A stretch of DNA of 64,000 nt from Kofleriaceae bacterium (GCA_025357755.1 JANXOP010000039.1:1-64000), one strand, 5' to 3'; numbered from the stretch's first letter, positions 53,554-63,386 are shown. The notes: generated by a model not told the origin, from the letters alone. Translations and numbers: made by a program.

Positions 53554-54639
53554 GTACGTGAAGCTGATCGCTGCGTTTGCGCCGCGGCGAGACTCGGTGG
53601 TCCAGCGTACGGGATCTGCTACGTAAGCCATGACCGCTGCAGCGATCGCTGCGCCAGTACCGCTCGGCAGAATATGCCCGGCGCCAATCTGCGAAAGGGT
53701 CTCGGAAATGCTGCCTACAGGGGTAGCGATCGGAACGGCTCCGTAAGCCATTCCTTCGCTCAAAACCTTGGGCCAGCCCTCAGTCTGGCTTGGCAAAACA
53801 ACAAAGTGTGCGCCGGCATAGAGCTTTGCGAGCTCACTTCTCGGCAGCGGACCGCAGAGTGTCACGTAAGCTGCGAGAGCCAGCGTTTCGACTTGATCGA
53901 CCAGACGAGTGATGTCTCCCTCACCAACAACATCGAGCGTTACGTCGATCCCGGTGGCTCGAAGATGGCGCACAGCATCGATCGCAGCGTCGGGATTCTT
54001 CGCCAAACCCATGTGGCCGACGAAGAGCAATCGAATTTTTCCGGTGAGAACCTTCGACTCAGCGTGCACCTGCCCAGCTTTCACCTCGTCGTCGCTGAGA
54101 CACGGGTTTACAAAGCTATGGATGTGTCGTGGTTGGTTCCGCCATGAACCGTTCACCGTGACTTCAGACCGCGTGAGCCCTCGCTCGAGCCATCGCCTCT
54201 GTAGACCATAGGAAAGCGGTTCTCCGCCCGTAGGTCTCCAGCTGCCCGCATATTTCACCCAGCGCCGTGGTGGAGTTGCACGAGCGGTCAGGAATCCCAG
54301 CGCGTAGAGGCTGATGTTCGCAGGACACCGAACATGCACCGCGTCCGCATCACGCAGCTCGTTGGCGATCGTCCGCAGATAGAGTGGGGTAAGTCTGCCG
54401 ATCGAGAGCTTTTCGAGAACCGTCGAACCACCGGCAGGTGGTACCGAGACGAGCGCGAGATTTGGAGCGGTGTACGGGAGCGCGCTCGCCGGAGCCGCTT
54501 CGGCATGAAGACACGCAACATGTGTCACTTCGGTGAAGAGGCTCGCAAGGGCTGAGAGCTCTCGAGCGGTCGAGCCGTGACCAACGATCGTGTTGTCACG
54601 AACGTAGTGAGCCATGTTTGAAATGATGACGAGCTTCAC
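53512..54639 (-). CDS. GT4-family glycosyltransferase
   Basis: A 375-residue GT-B fold enzyme. The N-terminal half begins MKLVIISNMAHYVRDNTIVGHG. The C-terminal half has LLFVGHMGLAKNPDAAIDAV, VTLDVVGEGDI and the EX7E region FVVLPSQTEGWPKVLSEGMAYG. It adds one sugar, retaining configuration, to the growing lipid-linked unit. Its start overlaps the next upstream gene by 4 bp. Last gene of the large minus-strand operon. Confidence 0.9.
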   Translation of the reverse strand: MKLVIISNMAHYVRDNTIVGHGSTARELSALASLFTEVTHVACLHAEAAPASALPYTAPNLALVSVPPAGGSTVLEKLSIGRLTPLYLRTIANELRDADAVHVRCPANISLYALGFLTARATPPRRWVKYAGSWRPTGGEPLSYGLQRRWLERGLTRSEVTVNGSWRNQPRHIHSFVNPCLSDDEVKAGQVHAESKVLTGKIRLLFVGHMGLAKNPDAAIDAVRHLRATGIDVTLDVVGEGDITRLVDQVETLALAAYVTLCGPLPRSELAKLYAGAHFVVLPSQTEGWPKVLSEGMAYGAVPIATPVGSISETLSQIGAGHILPSGTGAAIAAAVMAYVADPVRWTTESRRGANAAISFTYSRFLESVRRLLRV

Positions 54640-55721
54640 TGGAGCAACTCCGAATAGAGCGTGTACCAGCGTGGCATGACGGTCGTGATGTCAAACATCC
54701 TGCGAGCATCCTGTGACCGACTGCGCGCGGTCTTGGCGCGCTGGCCAGGGTCGAGTGCGAGCATCTCCTCGATCGCGCTCGCTAGTTCGGTAGCGTTGCC
54801 TGCGTCAACAAATCGGCCAATACCTGCGCTTTCCAACTCTCGCGCAATTCCCCCCACGCGCGTCGAGACGAACGGAACACCGAGCACCGCGTATTCCGCG
54901 AGAACGAGGGGGCCGGATTCAGCCCTCGACGAGTGAACGGCTAGCGAAGCATTCGTTGCCAACGCCAATGCATCTTGGCGTGAGCCGAGGAAGGTGACCC
55001 GGCCGACCAGGTCTGAGCGATGAGCGCGCCGACGGCACGCATTTGCGTATTCCACATCGGCATCACCACCAACGACAACAAGTTCGACATCTCGCTTCAA
55101 TAGCGCGACGGCTTCGAGCAGGACATCGATAGCTTTCTCGCGCCGGATCCCACCGATGGAGATCAGCGAGCTTCGACCTTCACTTAAAGGTCCCCGTGCA
55201 AAACGAGATATCGCGACAAGCGTCTCAGCGCTGAATGCGTTCCCGATCACGCGTATGCGCGATTCCGGAATCGCCGCACGAAGCGCCCAGTTTCGGTGGC
55301 TCGCGTAGACGCCAACATATGCGTCGCAATATCGCTGGAAGAGCGGAAACCAGCGGGGCACCGTCGGGTCGATATCAACGCCGTAGTGGTCGTGAAGAAT
55401 GATCGGCGTGCCGACGAACTGAAACGCGCGCAACGTCGCGCACAGGCTGAATGACGACCGCCCGTGGGCATGAAGTACATCGACTTTGTTGCGCCGAATC
55501 CAGCGGGCAAATCGCAGAAGCGGCAACGGATCCACGCGACGCTGACGTCCGAGGATCATCAACTCGACGCGAAGATCGAGCTTCTCGGCGAGCGAGATTT
55601 CAGTCCGCGTGACACACGCGGTTACGCGATGACCGTCCCTCGCCGCCTGATTCGCGAGCTCGACGAGCATTCGTTCTGCCCCTCCAAGACTCAACGAATC
55701 GATGACGTGGACAACGTGCAT
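54636..55721 (-). CDS. GT4-family glycosyltransferase
   Basis: A 361-residue GT-B enzyme. The start MHVVHVIDSLSLGGAERMLVE is the typical GT4 N-terminal segment, and SLISIGGIRREKAIDVLLEAV and SSRAESGPLVLAEYAVLGVPF (EX7E) make up the C-terminal half. ATG 55721 shares its first base with the last base of the upstream stop (TGATG), so coupled. The frame upstream to 55766 is inside the next gene. Confidence 0.9.
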   Translation of the reverse strand: MHVVHVIDSLSLGGAERMLVELANQAARDGHRVTACVTRTEISLAEKLDLRVELMILGRQRRVDPLPLLRFARWIRRNKVDVLHAHGRSSFSLCATLRAFQFVGTPIILHDHYGVDIDPTVPRWFPLFQRYCDAYVGVYASHRNWALRAAIPESRIRVIGNAFSAETLVAISRFARGPLSEGRSSLISIGGIRREKAIDVLLEAVALLKRDVELVVVGGDADVEYANACRRRAHRSDLVGRVTFLGSRQDALALATNASLAVHSSRAESGPLVLAEYAVLGVPFVSTRVGGIARELESAGIGRFVDAGNATELASAIEEMLALDPGQRAKTARSRSQDARRMFDITTVMPRWYTLYSELLQ

Positions 55722-57343
55722 CAAGGAGCGTCGAGGTGGCCGATCTGGGGGAACCGCGTCAACCACTCGTCGGCCTTGCGGCGCCGGTCAAGGGTCTGCT
55801 TGATCGTGTCCGGCAGCTGGGCGCCTCCGACGATCGCCTTGGCGATGCGTCGTGTGACACTTCCGTGGCTACTGAGCGTGCCGAAGGTTCGAAGCCAAAG
55901 GACTTCTCGCTGCTGTCTTTTTGTGAAGTGTCTCGAGACTAGATAGATCTCGGAGATGTGCGGCAGATGCCGTTTGGTCAACTGCTCTCGGCTGGCGCGA
56001 TACGTGATGACGCGAGCCTTGTGCGTGCGTAACCCGCCCTCTGGCGCGTGGTGATGCAGCACCGAGTTGCGCTGGTCGAGCACCATGAATGCGCCACTCT
56101 GATAAACGCGCATACCGAGCTCACCGTCCGCTCGAGGCGCGCGATTGAACGCTAGGTCGAAGAGGCCCGACCGCAACAACACTTCCTTGCGAATGAGCGA
56201 GTTGTTCGTCGGGAACACATCGCTGGAGCGCACGAACTGCCGCTCGAGAGGGAGAGGATCGGTACCCACCTCTTGCGCGACGCCAGAAGACACGTCCGAG
56301 GAGTACTTCGCCAGGTTGCGAAGGTGGTCCTCGATCAGGGTCGGAGGAACCTCGTCATCATCGTCGATGAAGAGGACGAACTCACCCGTCGACACTGCAA
56401 GGCCAGCGTTTCGGCTTACGCATTGTCCAGGCTCGTCCTGGTACATGAGTCGCAGTGGCAGATCCTTGAACGTCTGCCCGATCGAGGAATCCCGCTTCTC
56501 CTTCGCAGTTTGGTCGATGACGATGATCTCGTGTGGTCGCACGGTTTGAGCGCGCAAGTTTTCGAGCACGACCGTGAGATAGGAATATCGATTCACCGTG
56601 GGAATGAGGACGGTCACCTTCGACCGTTCGAGATCCGGAACTCCGAGTACACGAGTGTCGACGTACGGCTCAGGCTCTACGTACGGTCTCCGGCGGGGAA
56701 CGCGTCGCCATGCACGTACGAGCGCCGCCGCATCGGCATAGCCCGTCAGCCCGGCGCGCATGATGGCCCAGCGCGCCCAGAACCGCCCGTAGCGATACGC
56801 AACCAAACGAACCTCGTCGCCGAGCGTTGGCAGTTCGCTTCCAGACATTTTGGCCGGTAAGAGAGATGGCACGTGTCGCATCATTGCGCCGCGAGTGATT
56901 GCCCTGTGCGCCCACTCCAATAGCGCACCGGCAACCGTGTCGAAGTCACGCGAAGGCAGCCCGACCTGGCGCAGTACCGCCGTTCGCATCAGACACGCCG
57001 CCGCGGTGACACGCCAGGACGTCGATTCGATGTCCGCCGGGGCATCACAATTGAACATCCAGTTAGGAGCGACGAAGTCGAGAAGTCCCGGTGACCCACC
57101 CATGCCGAGGGCAAGTCCCGCGTGCCAGACGTCTCCTCTGCCCGCCACGAGCGATGTAGCCAACTGCTGGTCCGGCGGGCCTAGTCGTGAATCCCATAGA
57201 AGCAGGGCATCGGCTTTCGTCGTCGAGATCCACCGCTCCAGCTGGTCACACAGCTCGCTAACGGTGGCGACGGGTGGAAGCACCACACCGTGTTGAAAGG
57301 GCGCAGTCGGCACGGTGCTCGTAGGAAGAAGGTCGATCGTCAT
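55721..57343 (-). CDS. GT2-family glycosyltransferase with N-terminal extension
   Basis: A 540-residue protein. The C-terminal part (from about residue 240) is a GT2 domain: SKVTVLIPTVNRYSYLTVVLE, FVLFIDDDDEVPP (metal site) and NNSLIRKEVLLRSGLFDLAF. The first 230 residues also have a GT2-like look (LLLWDSRLGPPDQQL, AGVLRQVGLPSRDFD-type segment), but without the metal-binding Asp triad, perhaps a degenerate second glycosyltransferase domain. Coupled to the methyltransferase gene upstream by a 4-bp overlap. Confidence 0.84.
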   Translation of the reverse strand: MTIDLLPTSTVPTAPFQHGVVLPPVATVSELCDQLERWISTTKADALLLWDSRLGPPDQQLATSLVAGRGDVWHAGLALGMGGSPGLLDFVAPNWMFNCDAPADIESTSWRVTAAACLMRTAVLRQVGLPSRDFDTVAGALLEWAHRAITRGAMMRHVPSLLPAKMSGSELPTLGDEVRLVAYRYGRFWARWAIMRAGLTGYADAAALVRAWRRVPRRRPYVEPEPYVDTRVLGVPDLERSKVTVLIPTVNRYSYLTVVLENLRAQTVRPHEIIVIDQTAKEKRDSSIGQTFKDLPLRLMYQDEPGQCVSRNAGLAVSTGEFVLFIDDDDEVPPTLIEDHLRNLAKYSSDVSSGVAQEVGTDPLPLERQFVRSSDVFPTNNSLIRKEVLLRSGLFDLAFNRAPRADGELGMRVYQSGAFMVLDQRNSVLHHHAPEGGLRTHKARVITYRASREQLTKRHLPHISEIYLVSRHFTKRQQREVLWLRTFGTLSSHGSVTRRIAKAIVGGAQLPDTIKQTLDRRRKADEWLTRFPQIGHLDAP

Positions 57344-58077
57344 GAGTTCACCGACGGCGAAACGAGGAAGAGGTATCGATCGTCACCGCGCAGCGCGTGG
57401 CGCGATAGGTCGTCAGGACTGAAATAGGTCAGCGCATCTATCCGGTGCACGTCGAGACCAGCACGCTTCATTCGACCCTCGATATCGAGCCCGTAGTAGC
57501 GAACGTGATCTTCCTGACCGTAGAGCCGCTCCCAGTCTTGCTTAGCTGCGCCTTCCTGGGTGACTTCGCCGCGTACCGGGACACAGATGATGCCCAGGCC
57601 CTTTGGCTTCAACATTCGACCGATCTCCGAGAACGCGAGGACATCCTCTTTGATGTGCTCCATGACGTGCATGCAGACGATCACGTCAAACCGTGCAGAT
57701 TCGAACGGCATCGCGCGAAGATCGGCATGGACCATCGCAGTCGGAGAATCGAGATCGCTGCTGATGTAGTTCCAGCCAGGTTTTTCCTGGCAGTAGTTCG
57801 TGAAGCACGCCTTGGGCGCAAGCTCGAGAACGTTCAGGGGGCCTGACGGGAGTTCTCTCTCCATGACCAGCGGGAGCATTCGGTAACGCTCCAACGATCC
57901 ACACTGCGGGCACAGACGATTTCCTCGTCGGGGCCGCCCTGCGGACATGAAGCGCCATCCGGTCCACTTGCAGAACGGGCATTCGACGAGTCGGCCCGTT
58001 GAGAAAAGCACTCGCTCCGCCTTGCGCTGGACGCGACTCGCGAAGGTTCGCACTCGTGTGGGTGTTAGAAGACTCAT
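57340..58077 (-). CDS. SAM-dependent methyltransferase with zinc ribbon
   Basis: A 245-residue protein. Residues 30-65 carry a zinc ribbon (CPFCKWTG and CPQCGSLER). The methyltransferase core follows: VLELAPKACFT (motif I, atypical), SDLDSPTAMVHADLRAMPF, FDVIVCMHVMEHIKED and IGRMLKPKGLGIICVP. Such zinc-ribbon methyltransferases recur in cell-surface sugar loci. 4-bp overlaps join it to both neighbours. Confidence 0.82.
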   Translation of the reverse strand: MSLLTPTRVRTFASRVQRKAERVLFSTGRLVECPFCKWTGWRFMSAGRPRRGNRLCPQCGSLERYRMLPLVMERELPSGPLNVLELAPKACFTNYCQEKPGWNYISSDLDSPTAMVHADLRAMPFESARFDVIVCMHVMEHIKEDVLAFSEIGRMLKPKGLGIICVPVRGEVTQEGAAKQDWERLYGQEDHVRYYGLDIEGRMKRAGLDVHRIDALTYFSPDDLSRHALRGDDRYLFLVSPSVNS

Positions 58078-59261
58078 CTCAGCGCCTCGTACTCTGCCAT
58101 AAAGGTCTTAACCTGACGGTCGAGCGTGAAATCACGTTCGATCGTCGTGCGTGCGGCAACGCTAAGCCGCTCACGCAGACTTGTAGAGCCCAGGAGCTCG
58201 GCAATGCGTGCTGCGAGTGCAGCGGGATCTCGCGAAGGCACGAGAACACCATCGACCCCATCGGTAATGGCCTCGGGCATTCCTCCGACTCTCGTGGCGA
58301 CTACAGGAACGCCCATCGACATGGCCTCCAACGCTGCGTTGCTGATCCCTTCGCTCACGCTCGGGAGAAGATACAAATCGCATCGCTCGAGACGACTACG
58401 TACATCGGCTGCGGACAACCGACCAGTCATCGTCACGTGGTCTTCCAGCCTCAGGTCGTGGACAGCGAACTTCACCCGATCCTCGTCAGGTCCCGCTCCG
58501 ATCACTGTGTATTTCACGTCATGGCCGAGATCGATGAGCTTCCGAATCGCCAACAGGGCAAATTCCAACCCTTTCGCCCATACGAGTCGCCCCGTTGAGA
58601 GGAGCTCGAAGCTTCCACTCGACCGCGCGACATATGGGTTCGAGCGTGAGAACTGCAGCGTGTCGACAGCTGGTCGGTTTACGAACGCCTTCGCGGACGC
58701 CAACCCGAACTCCTTGCATTGCTCGACCATGTCCTGCGACACGCAATGAACTCGGTCGGCTAGATCGAACACGGCGCGCAGCGCAAGCGCGCGCTTTGGA
58801 TTCGTGTGCGGAGTTATGCGTTCCGCAGTACCGCGGCAACTCACGACGATCTTGGTAGGGGACAGAAGCTTGAGTGCATCGAGCCACGTAACAGCAAGGC
58901 CGCTGTATTCGACGTGCACCACGTCATGGTCAAGTAGCGGAAGCGCCATCAACCACGCCTTCAAAGCGCGTTTACCTACTCCGTAGCGTTGGCGTGCTTC
59001 GTCAAAGGCCCGCCTCGACCGAAGTCCGACACTCGGGAGTGCCAGCTTCGCGATCTCCAAGAGGCTGCTCGAAAACACCGAGTGGCGAACCTCGCCATCA
59101 AACCGTGGTCCTGATCGCTCCGAAAACATTGCAGGGTCGCCATGTCCCGCAACGGCAACGATCGTCACGGTGACACCCACAGCCTGCAATGCTGCTGCTT
59201 GGTTGTAGATGAATGATTCGGATAGAACGGGAAAACCGTTAACGACTAACGCCACTCTCAC
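58074..59261 (-). CDS. GT4-family glycosyltransferase
   Basis: A 395-residue GT-B enzyme: VRVALVVNGFPVLSESFI at the start, LLSTGRLVWAKGLEFAL, YTVIGAGPDEDRV and LLPSVSEGISNAALEAMSMG (EX7E) in the C-terminal half. GTG 59261 is chosen because it overlaps the amidotransferase stop (GTGA) and gives the usual N-terminal strand; the frame upstream to 59321 lies inside that gene. Confidence 0.9.
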   Translation of the reverse strand: MRVALVVNGFPVLSESFIYNQAAALQAVGVTVTIVAVAGHGDPAMFSERSGPRFDGEVRHSVFSSSLLEIAKLALPSVGLRSRRAFDEARQRYGVGKRALKAWLMALPLLDHDVVHVEYSGLAVTWLDALKLLSPTKIVVSCRGTAERITPHTNPKRALALRAVFDLADRVHCVSQDMVEQCKEFGLASAKAFVNRPAVDTLQFSRSNPYVARSSGSFELLSTGRLVWAKGLEFALLAIRKLIDLGHDVKYTVIGAGPDEDRVKFAVHDLRLEDHVTMTGRLSAADVRSRLERCDLYLLPSVSEGISNAALEAMSMGVPVVATRVGGMPEAITDGVDGVLVPSRDPAALAARIAELLGSTSLRERLSVAARTTIERDFTLDRQVKTFMAEYEALR

Positions 59262-61117
59262 GCCCCACCTCCGAATCGGCGTTGCCACAGCGCAAGAGAG
59301 AGCAACAACCAGATCCCCCACGCTTTCGACTGATCGCCCATCCGCTGGTGCTGCACCATTGCCAGTAGTGCCTCACGGCGAATCGGGAGGCCAAGCAACT
59401 GATCTTGGCCGAGCAACAAGGCATCGACGAACGCGCGAAGTGGCCCCATCAACCATGCGTGCATTGGAACGGTGAAGCCCTTTTTCGCCGTGGTGTGATG
59501 TTTGACTCGGCGGGCTAGTGCGCGTCGCAGCACGGACTTGCCTACGCGCGTCTCGAGATTGAGGCAGGTTCTCCAGTCGGTAGCCCAGGCCACTGCGATG
59601 ACCTCTTTGTCGAGCAAGGGGACGCGAACTTCGAGCGAGTTATACATGCTCGCCCGATCAACCTTTGTCAGCACTCTCGCGAGATGGATCTTGAACTCGT
59701 TCCATCGGACCCATTGCGCAACAGCGTCCGGGTCCGTTTCATCGCAGTCGAATGCGCGAAAGCTCTCCGGCAGTGCTGGCAGGGAGGGAAAGATCGTTGC
59801 GAGCGCTGCCTCGTTCATCAGTGTGTGCTTGCGCTGGTAGAGCCTGCCGATCGAGTCGAAATCGACAGTGTCACGCGTCGCATGCCCGACACCCCCAAGC
59901 TTTCGTGCAGCTATCGCGGCGTACCGGGCAGCCCGAGGTAGCTCGAAGTACCGAGCCTGCTCGATCGCACTTCCAAACCGACTCGGGTATCCCCAGTAGA
60001 GCTCGTCACCACCGTCGCCTGACAGGACCACCTTCAGATCGTAACGAGCGAGTCGACTGACCAGCAGAGTTGGAAACATCGAGAAATCGGCAGTCGGCTC
60101 TGTGGAGGCAGCGACCACGTCCTCGAGAAGACTCAGCGCAGTGTCTGCGTCGGCGACCGCGACCCGCTGCTCGAGGCCGAGCTCCTGCGCAAAGATGCGG
60201 GCGTCGGCAGACTCGTCGTGGCGCGCATCATCAACACCGATGGTGTAGGCGGTGAGTTCTCCCGTCATCTGACGCCGCGTTTCAGCGGCAACTAGTGGGG
60301 AATCGATTCCACCAGAAAGGAACACACCAACCGGAACGTCGGAAATCAGATGTCGCTTGATCGCGCGTCCGAACGCTTCGTCGAACGCATCGACCGCTTG
60401 CTCACCCTGAAGGCGCGAAGTTCCGCGCTTGGAGAGGTCGAAGAAGACGCCAGCACGACGTTTGCCCGTCCCACGGATCTCGATCCACTGTCCGGCCTCA
60501 AGCTGGTGTGTCGTTTGATGCAGACCATAGGGTGCGGGCACGAAACCCAGTCGAAGGTAGAGCGCTAGACCGTCTCCCGACGGTGCTGCGCCCCGGCACC
60601 AAGGGCTCACGAGGAGTTGATCGTATTGCGAGCCGAAGACGATGCCTTGAGGCGTCAGTGCATAGTGGAGTGGTTTGATCCCGGCGTGGTCGCGAGCCAA
60701 CAGTAGCCGTTGTTCGTACGCGTCGAAAACCGCAACCGCGAACATGCCACTCAATTTTGCGAACGCCTCGACATCCCATTCGAGGACTGCTGCAAGCAAC
60801 ACCTCTGAGTCGCCGCTCGAGCGGAATCTGTGTCCTCGCTGCTCAAGCTCGACGCGAAGCTCCCTGAAATTGTAGATCTCGCCGTTGAAGACCATCGTGT
60901 ACCGGCCATCCAGCGAGCTCATCGGCTGATGCCCGGCTGGGCTCAGGTCAAGAATCGCGAGTCGGCGGAATCCGAGGGCACATCGCTTTCCATCGGTCCA
61001 CACACCTTCATCGTCCGGCCCACGACGGACGATCCGGGCGGTCATCGAACGGACCGTAGTCTCCAGGTCCTCGCGTTCAGTATCCGCGAACGAAAGCACG
61101 CCGGCGATCCCGCACAT
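59258..61117 (-). CDS. asnB: Asparagine-synthase-like amidotransferase
   Basis: A 619-residue cytosolic enzyme. The N-terminal glutaminase has the nucleophile Cys2 (MCGIAGVL) and VRRGPDDEGVW; the synthetase half has the PP-loop SGGIDS at 268-273, then ELYWGYP and KVDRASMYNSLEVRVPLLD. True asparagine synthase is possible, but in surface-sugar operons the same fold usually turns a sugar uronate into an amide, which would fit the diamino-uronic acid made here. ATG 61117 is required for the N-terminal Cys; the frame extends upstream only as junk. 2 bp from the flippase gene. Confidence 0.9.
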   Translation of the reverse strand: MCGIAGVLSFADTEREDLETTVRSMTARIVRRGPDDEGVWTDGKRCALGFRRLAILDLSPAGHQPMSSLDGRYTMVFNGEIYNFRELRVELEQRGHRFRSSGDSEVLLAAVLEWDVEAFAKLSGMFAVAVFDAYEQRLLLARDHAGIKPLHYALTPQGIVFGSQYDQLLVSPWCRGAAPSGDGLALYLRLGFVPAPYGLHQTTHQLEAGQWIEIRGTGKRRAGVFFDLSKRGTSRLQGEQAVDAFDEAFGRAIKRHLISDVPVGVFLSGGIDSPLVAAETRRQMTGELTAYTIGVDDARHDESADARIFAQELGLEQRVAVADADTALSLLEDVVAASTEPTADFSMFPTLLVSRLARYDLKVVLSGDGGDELYWGYPSRFGSAIEQARYFELPRAARYAAIAARKLGGVGHATRDTVDFDSIGRLYQRKHTLMNEAALATIFPSLPALPESFRAFDCDETDPDAVAQWVRWNEFKIHLARVLTKVDRASMYNSLEVRVPLLDKEVIAVAWATDWRTCLNLETRVGKSVLRRALARRVKHHTTAKKGFTVPMHAWLMGPLRAFVDALLLGQDQLLGLPIRREALLAMVQHQRMGDQSKAWGIWLLLSLALWQRRFGGGA

Positions 61118-61119
61118 GG

Positions 61120-62622
61120 CTACGGAACCTCGGATGTTGGGGCGGCGAATTTGAAGGCGCGTTTTAGGCGGGGCGACGCACGACCGATCACATTGCCGAG
61201 ATCCATAAACGCGCTCCGGCTCACGATGCGCAGTAACGCGAGATAGCCAACCGCACCCGTACCGACACAAGCCGCGAGACGCGCAGCAAGAGGAACGCCA
61301 GTGCGTTGTAGTGCCATGTGTTCCACCCAGACGACCGCAGTCATCGCCGCCGAGGCAACCGTCGATGGAATCATCGCCTTTATCCCAACCCACAACGGCA
61401 TGCTCACGATTCTGAGTGAGATCAAATACGCCACGATTCCCATCACGACTCGAACGATCGTGACTCCGAGCGCAACGCCCCCAACACCGTAGAAGCTGCC
61501 AACGATCACCGCCGCGATGATCAATGGAGTCATCATGAACGAGAGCTTGAATGTGAGATCCGTGCGACCGACGACGTTGAAGATTGCGCCTGATGGAGAC
61601 GTGACCGATCGAACCATCGTGAACAGGATGAACAGACGCAAGAGCGTCGTGACGGGCAACCACTTCGCGCCAAACAGGAGCAGGACGAGGTCGTCGGCGA
61701 TCGCGAACATCCCGGCAAGCATCGGCGTCGCGACAAGACCGATAAAACGATACATCCGAACGCACGACGGGCCGAGCACACCAGTCGCGTCCTTGATCTT
61801 TCCCAGTGCGGGCATACTCACCTGCACGAGCACTGCGGTGACGTTGCGACCAACGAGGTTGGCGAGCATGTACCCGGTGTTATAGAAGCCGGCAGCGGTC
61901 TCACCAAGTACCTTGCCAACGATGATCGTGTCACCGTCGTTGGCGATCACGTGAAGCAGACTGCTGCCAATCAAATTGATCGTGTACTTGAAGATGCCGC
62001 CCCACTCCTCCCGGTAAAGGCGCCATCCCGGTACCCAGTGCGCGAGCTTGAACGTCGCGAGAGTCATCAAAGGCGAAAGAACGAGACGAGGTAAGACCAG
62101 GCTCCAGACCCCCCATCCAGTGAGCGCCATGGCAACACCGATTGCTCCGGTCAGGACGTCGTTCACGACGTCCCGAACGGCGATGACGCGAAAGTCGAGC
62201 TTCCTCTCGAGCAACGAATCCGGTACCGACCTCAGCTGCTCGATAAAGAACGTGACGATCAAGGAGAACAGGACGCCGACCAGCTCGCGATCGCCGTAGA
62301 TCACGACGACGACTGGAACGAGAGCGCTCGCAACCAACGACTGACCGAACGCGAAAGCGATATTTAGCCACCACGCACTCTTCGCTCGCCGTTCCCATCC
62401 CTCGTTGCGATCATAGATGACGAAGCTGTCGATGCCCGCGGCACCGAACACCACCATGATGTTGATGCATGTGGTCGCGATCGCGACCACGCCAAATTCG
62501 CCCACTGAAAGTCGTCGAGACAGGACAGCGATCGCTGCAAACCTGACGATGTAGCCAGCGATCCTTCGGATCAGCAGGTAGACGGTGCTACGGGCCGCCT
62601 TCTCGCCGATTTTCTCGCTCAC
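61120..62622 (-). CDS. Wzx-type polysaccharide flippase (MOP superfamily), second copy
   Basis: A 500-residue inner-membrane protein with about fourteen hydrophobic segments, e.g. YIVRFAAIAVLSRRLSVGEF at the start and MLAGMFAIADDLVLLLFGAKW in the middle, and PDSLLERKLDFR, a common Wzx sequence. It exports the lipid-linked unit made by the operon. Its start overlaps the TylF-like gene by 4 bp. With the first flippase at 29.3 kb the window holds two, so it may carry two polysaccharides or one flippase may be for a side function. Confidence 0.85.
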   Translation of the reverse strand: MSEKIGEKAARSTVYLLIRRIAGYIVRFAAIAVLSRRLSVGEFGVVAIATTCINIMVVFGAAGIDSFVIYDRNEGWERRAKSAWWLNIAFAFGQSLVASALVPVVVVIYGDRELVGVLFSLIVTFFIEQLRSVPDSLLERKLDFRVIAVRDVVNDVLTGAIGVAMALTGWGVWSLVLPRLVLSPLMTLATFKLAHWVPGWRLYREEWGGIFKYTINLIGSSLLHVIANDGDTIIVGKVLGETAAGFYNTGYMLANLVGRNVTAVLVQVSMPALGKIKDATGVLGPSCVRMYRFIGLVATPMLAGMFAIADDLVLLLFGAKWLPVTTLLRLFILFTMVRSVTSPSGAIFNVVGRTDLTFKLSFMMTPLIIAAVIVGSFYGVGGVALGVTIVRVVMGIVAYLISLRIVSMPLWVGIKAMIPSTVASAAMTAVVWVEHMALQRTGVPLAARLAACVGTGAVGYLALLRIVSRSAFMDLGNVIGRASPRLKRAFKFAAPTSEVP

Positions 62623-63386
62623 GCGGCGTCAGGGCGACCGATGACCGCGATTCGGCCGGTGTAGTCGATGCGGTTGAGCAACGGCGTGGAACCGATCTCC
62701 GCGAAAAACTCGTCGGTGGCTTTGCGAGCTCCGGCCCAATGACCGTAGTCATCGATAATCAAAACACCGCCCGGAGCGAGCCGAGGATAGAGGTGCCGAA
62801 GCTCATGGAGCGTGGATTCGTAGAAATCAGTATCGAGTCGTAGCAATGCGATCTGCTCCGGCACCTGTCCCGGGATCGTGTCTTCGACTTTTCCCTTTAC
62901 GTAACGCGTCCGAGCAGAGCTGTAACCGGTGCGGGCCATGTTGGCTTTGACCTCGTCGAGAGACGAGTAACACCACACCGACATTTCCTTGTTGTCGACG
63001 GTCTGTTGCATCATCTCGGCCGCAGGCTTGCCACGCCAATCGAGATCGTGTGCAGTAGGTTCTGACATGCCTTCGTAGGTGTCGTAGAGCCAGATGTCGC
63101 GACCTCGATCTTGCTCTGCCAAGAGCGCCATGGCCGCGATCATCGTGCTTCCTCCACGCCAAACTCCACACTCGACGATCGCCCCGGGAACACGAGCCTT
63201 CACCAGATATCGGGTCGCCTGGTAAAGCGAATACATCCGCTCCGGCGATGTTCGAGTGAAAGCTTTGCACCGCTCGTAAAGGCTGACGAACTCCTTTTCG
63301 AAATCGGAGGGCAACGTCGCTGGCGCGCGACGGCGTACCTCATAGCCGAATCGGCTAGCAACAACGCGCATCGCCTTCTCAAACAT
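62619..63386 (-). CDS. TylF/MycF-type O-methyltransferase
   Basis: A 255-residue cytosolic protein with the macrocin-methyltransferase pattern: RYLVKARVPGAIVECGVWRGGS, DIWLYDTYEGMSEP, then GQVPEQIALLRLDTDFYEST (metal-binding Asp) and GGVLIIDDYGHWAGARKATDEFF. It probably methylates a sugar hydroxyl. It is the first gene of the minus-strand operon, so its promoter lies in the 148-bp divergent space to the Wzy-like gene. Confidence 0.88.
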   Translation of the reverse strand: MFEKAMRVVASRFGYEVRRRAPATLPSDFEKEFVSLYERCKAFTRTSPERMYSLYQATRYLVKARVPGAIVECGVWRGGSTMIAAMALLAEQDRGRDIWLYDTYEGMSEPTAHDLDWRGKPAAEMMQQTVDNKEMSVWCYSSLDEVKANMARTGYSSARTRYVKGKVEDTIPGQVPEQIALLRLDTDFYESTLHELRHLYPRLAPGGVLIIDDYGHWAGARKATDEFFAEIGSTPLLNRIDYTGRIAVIGRPDAA

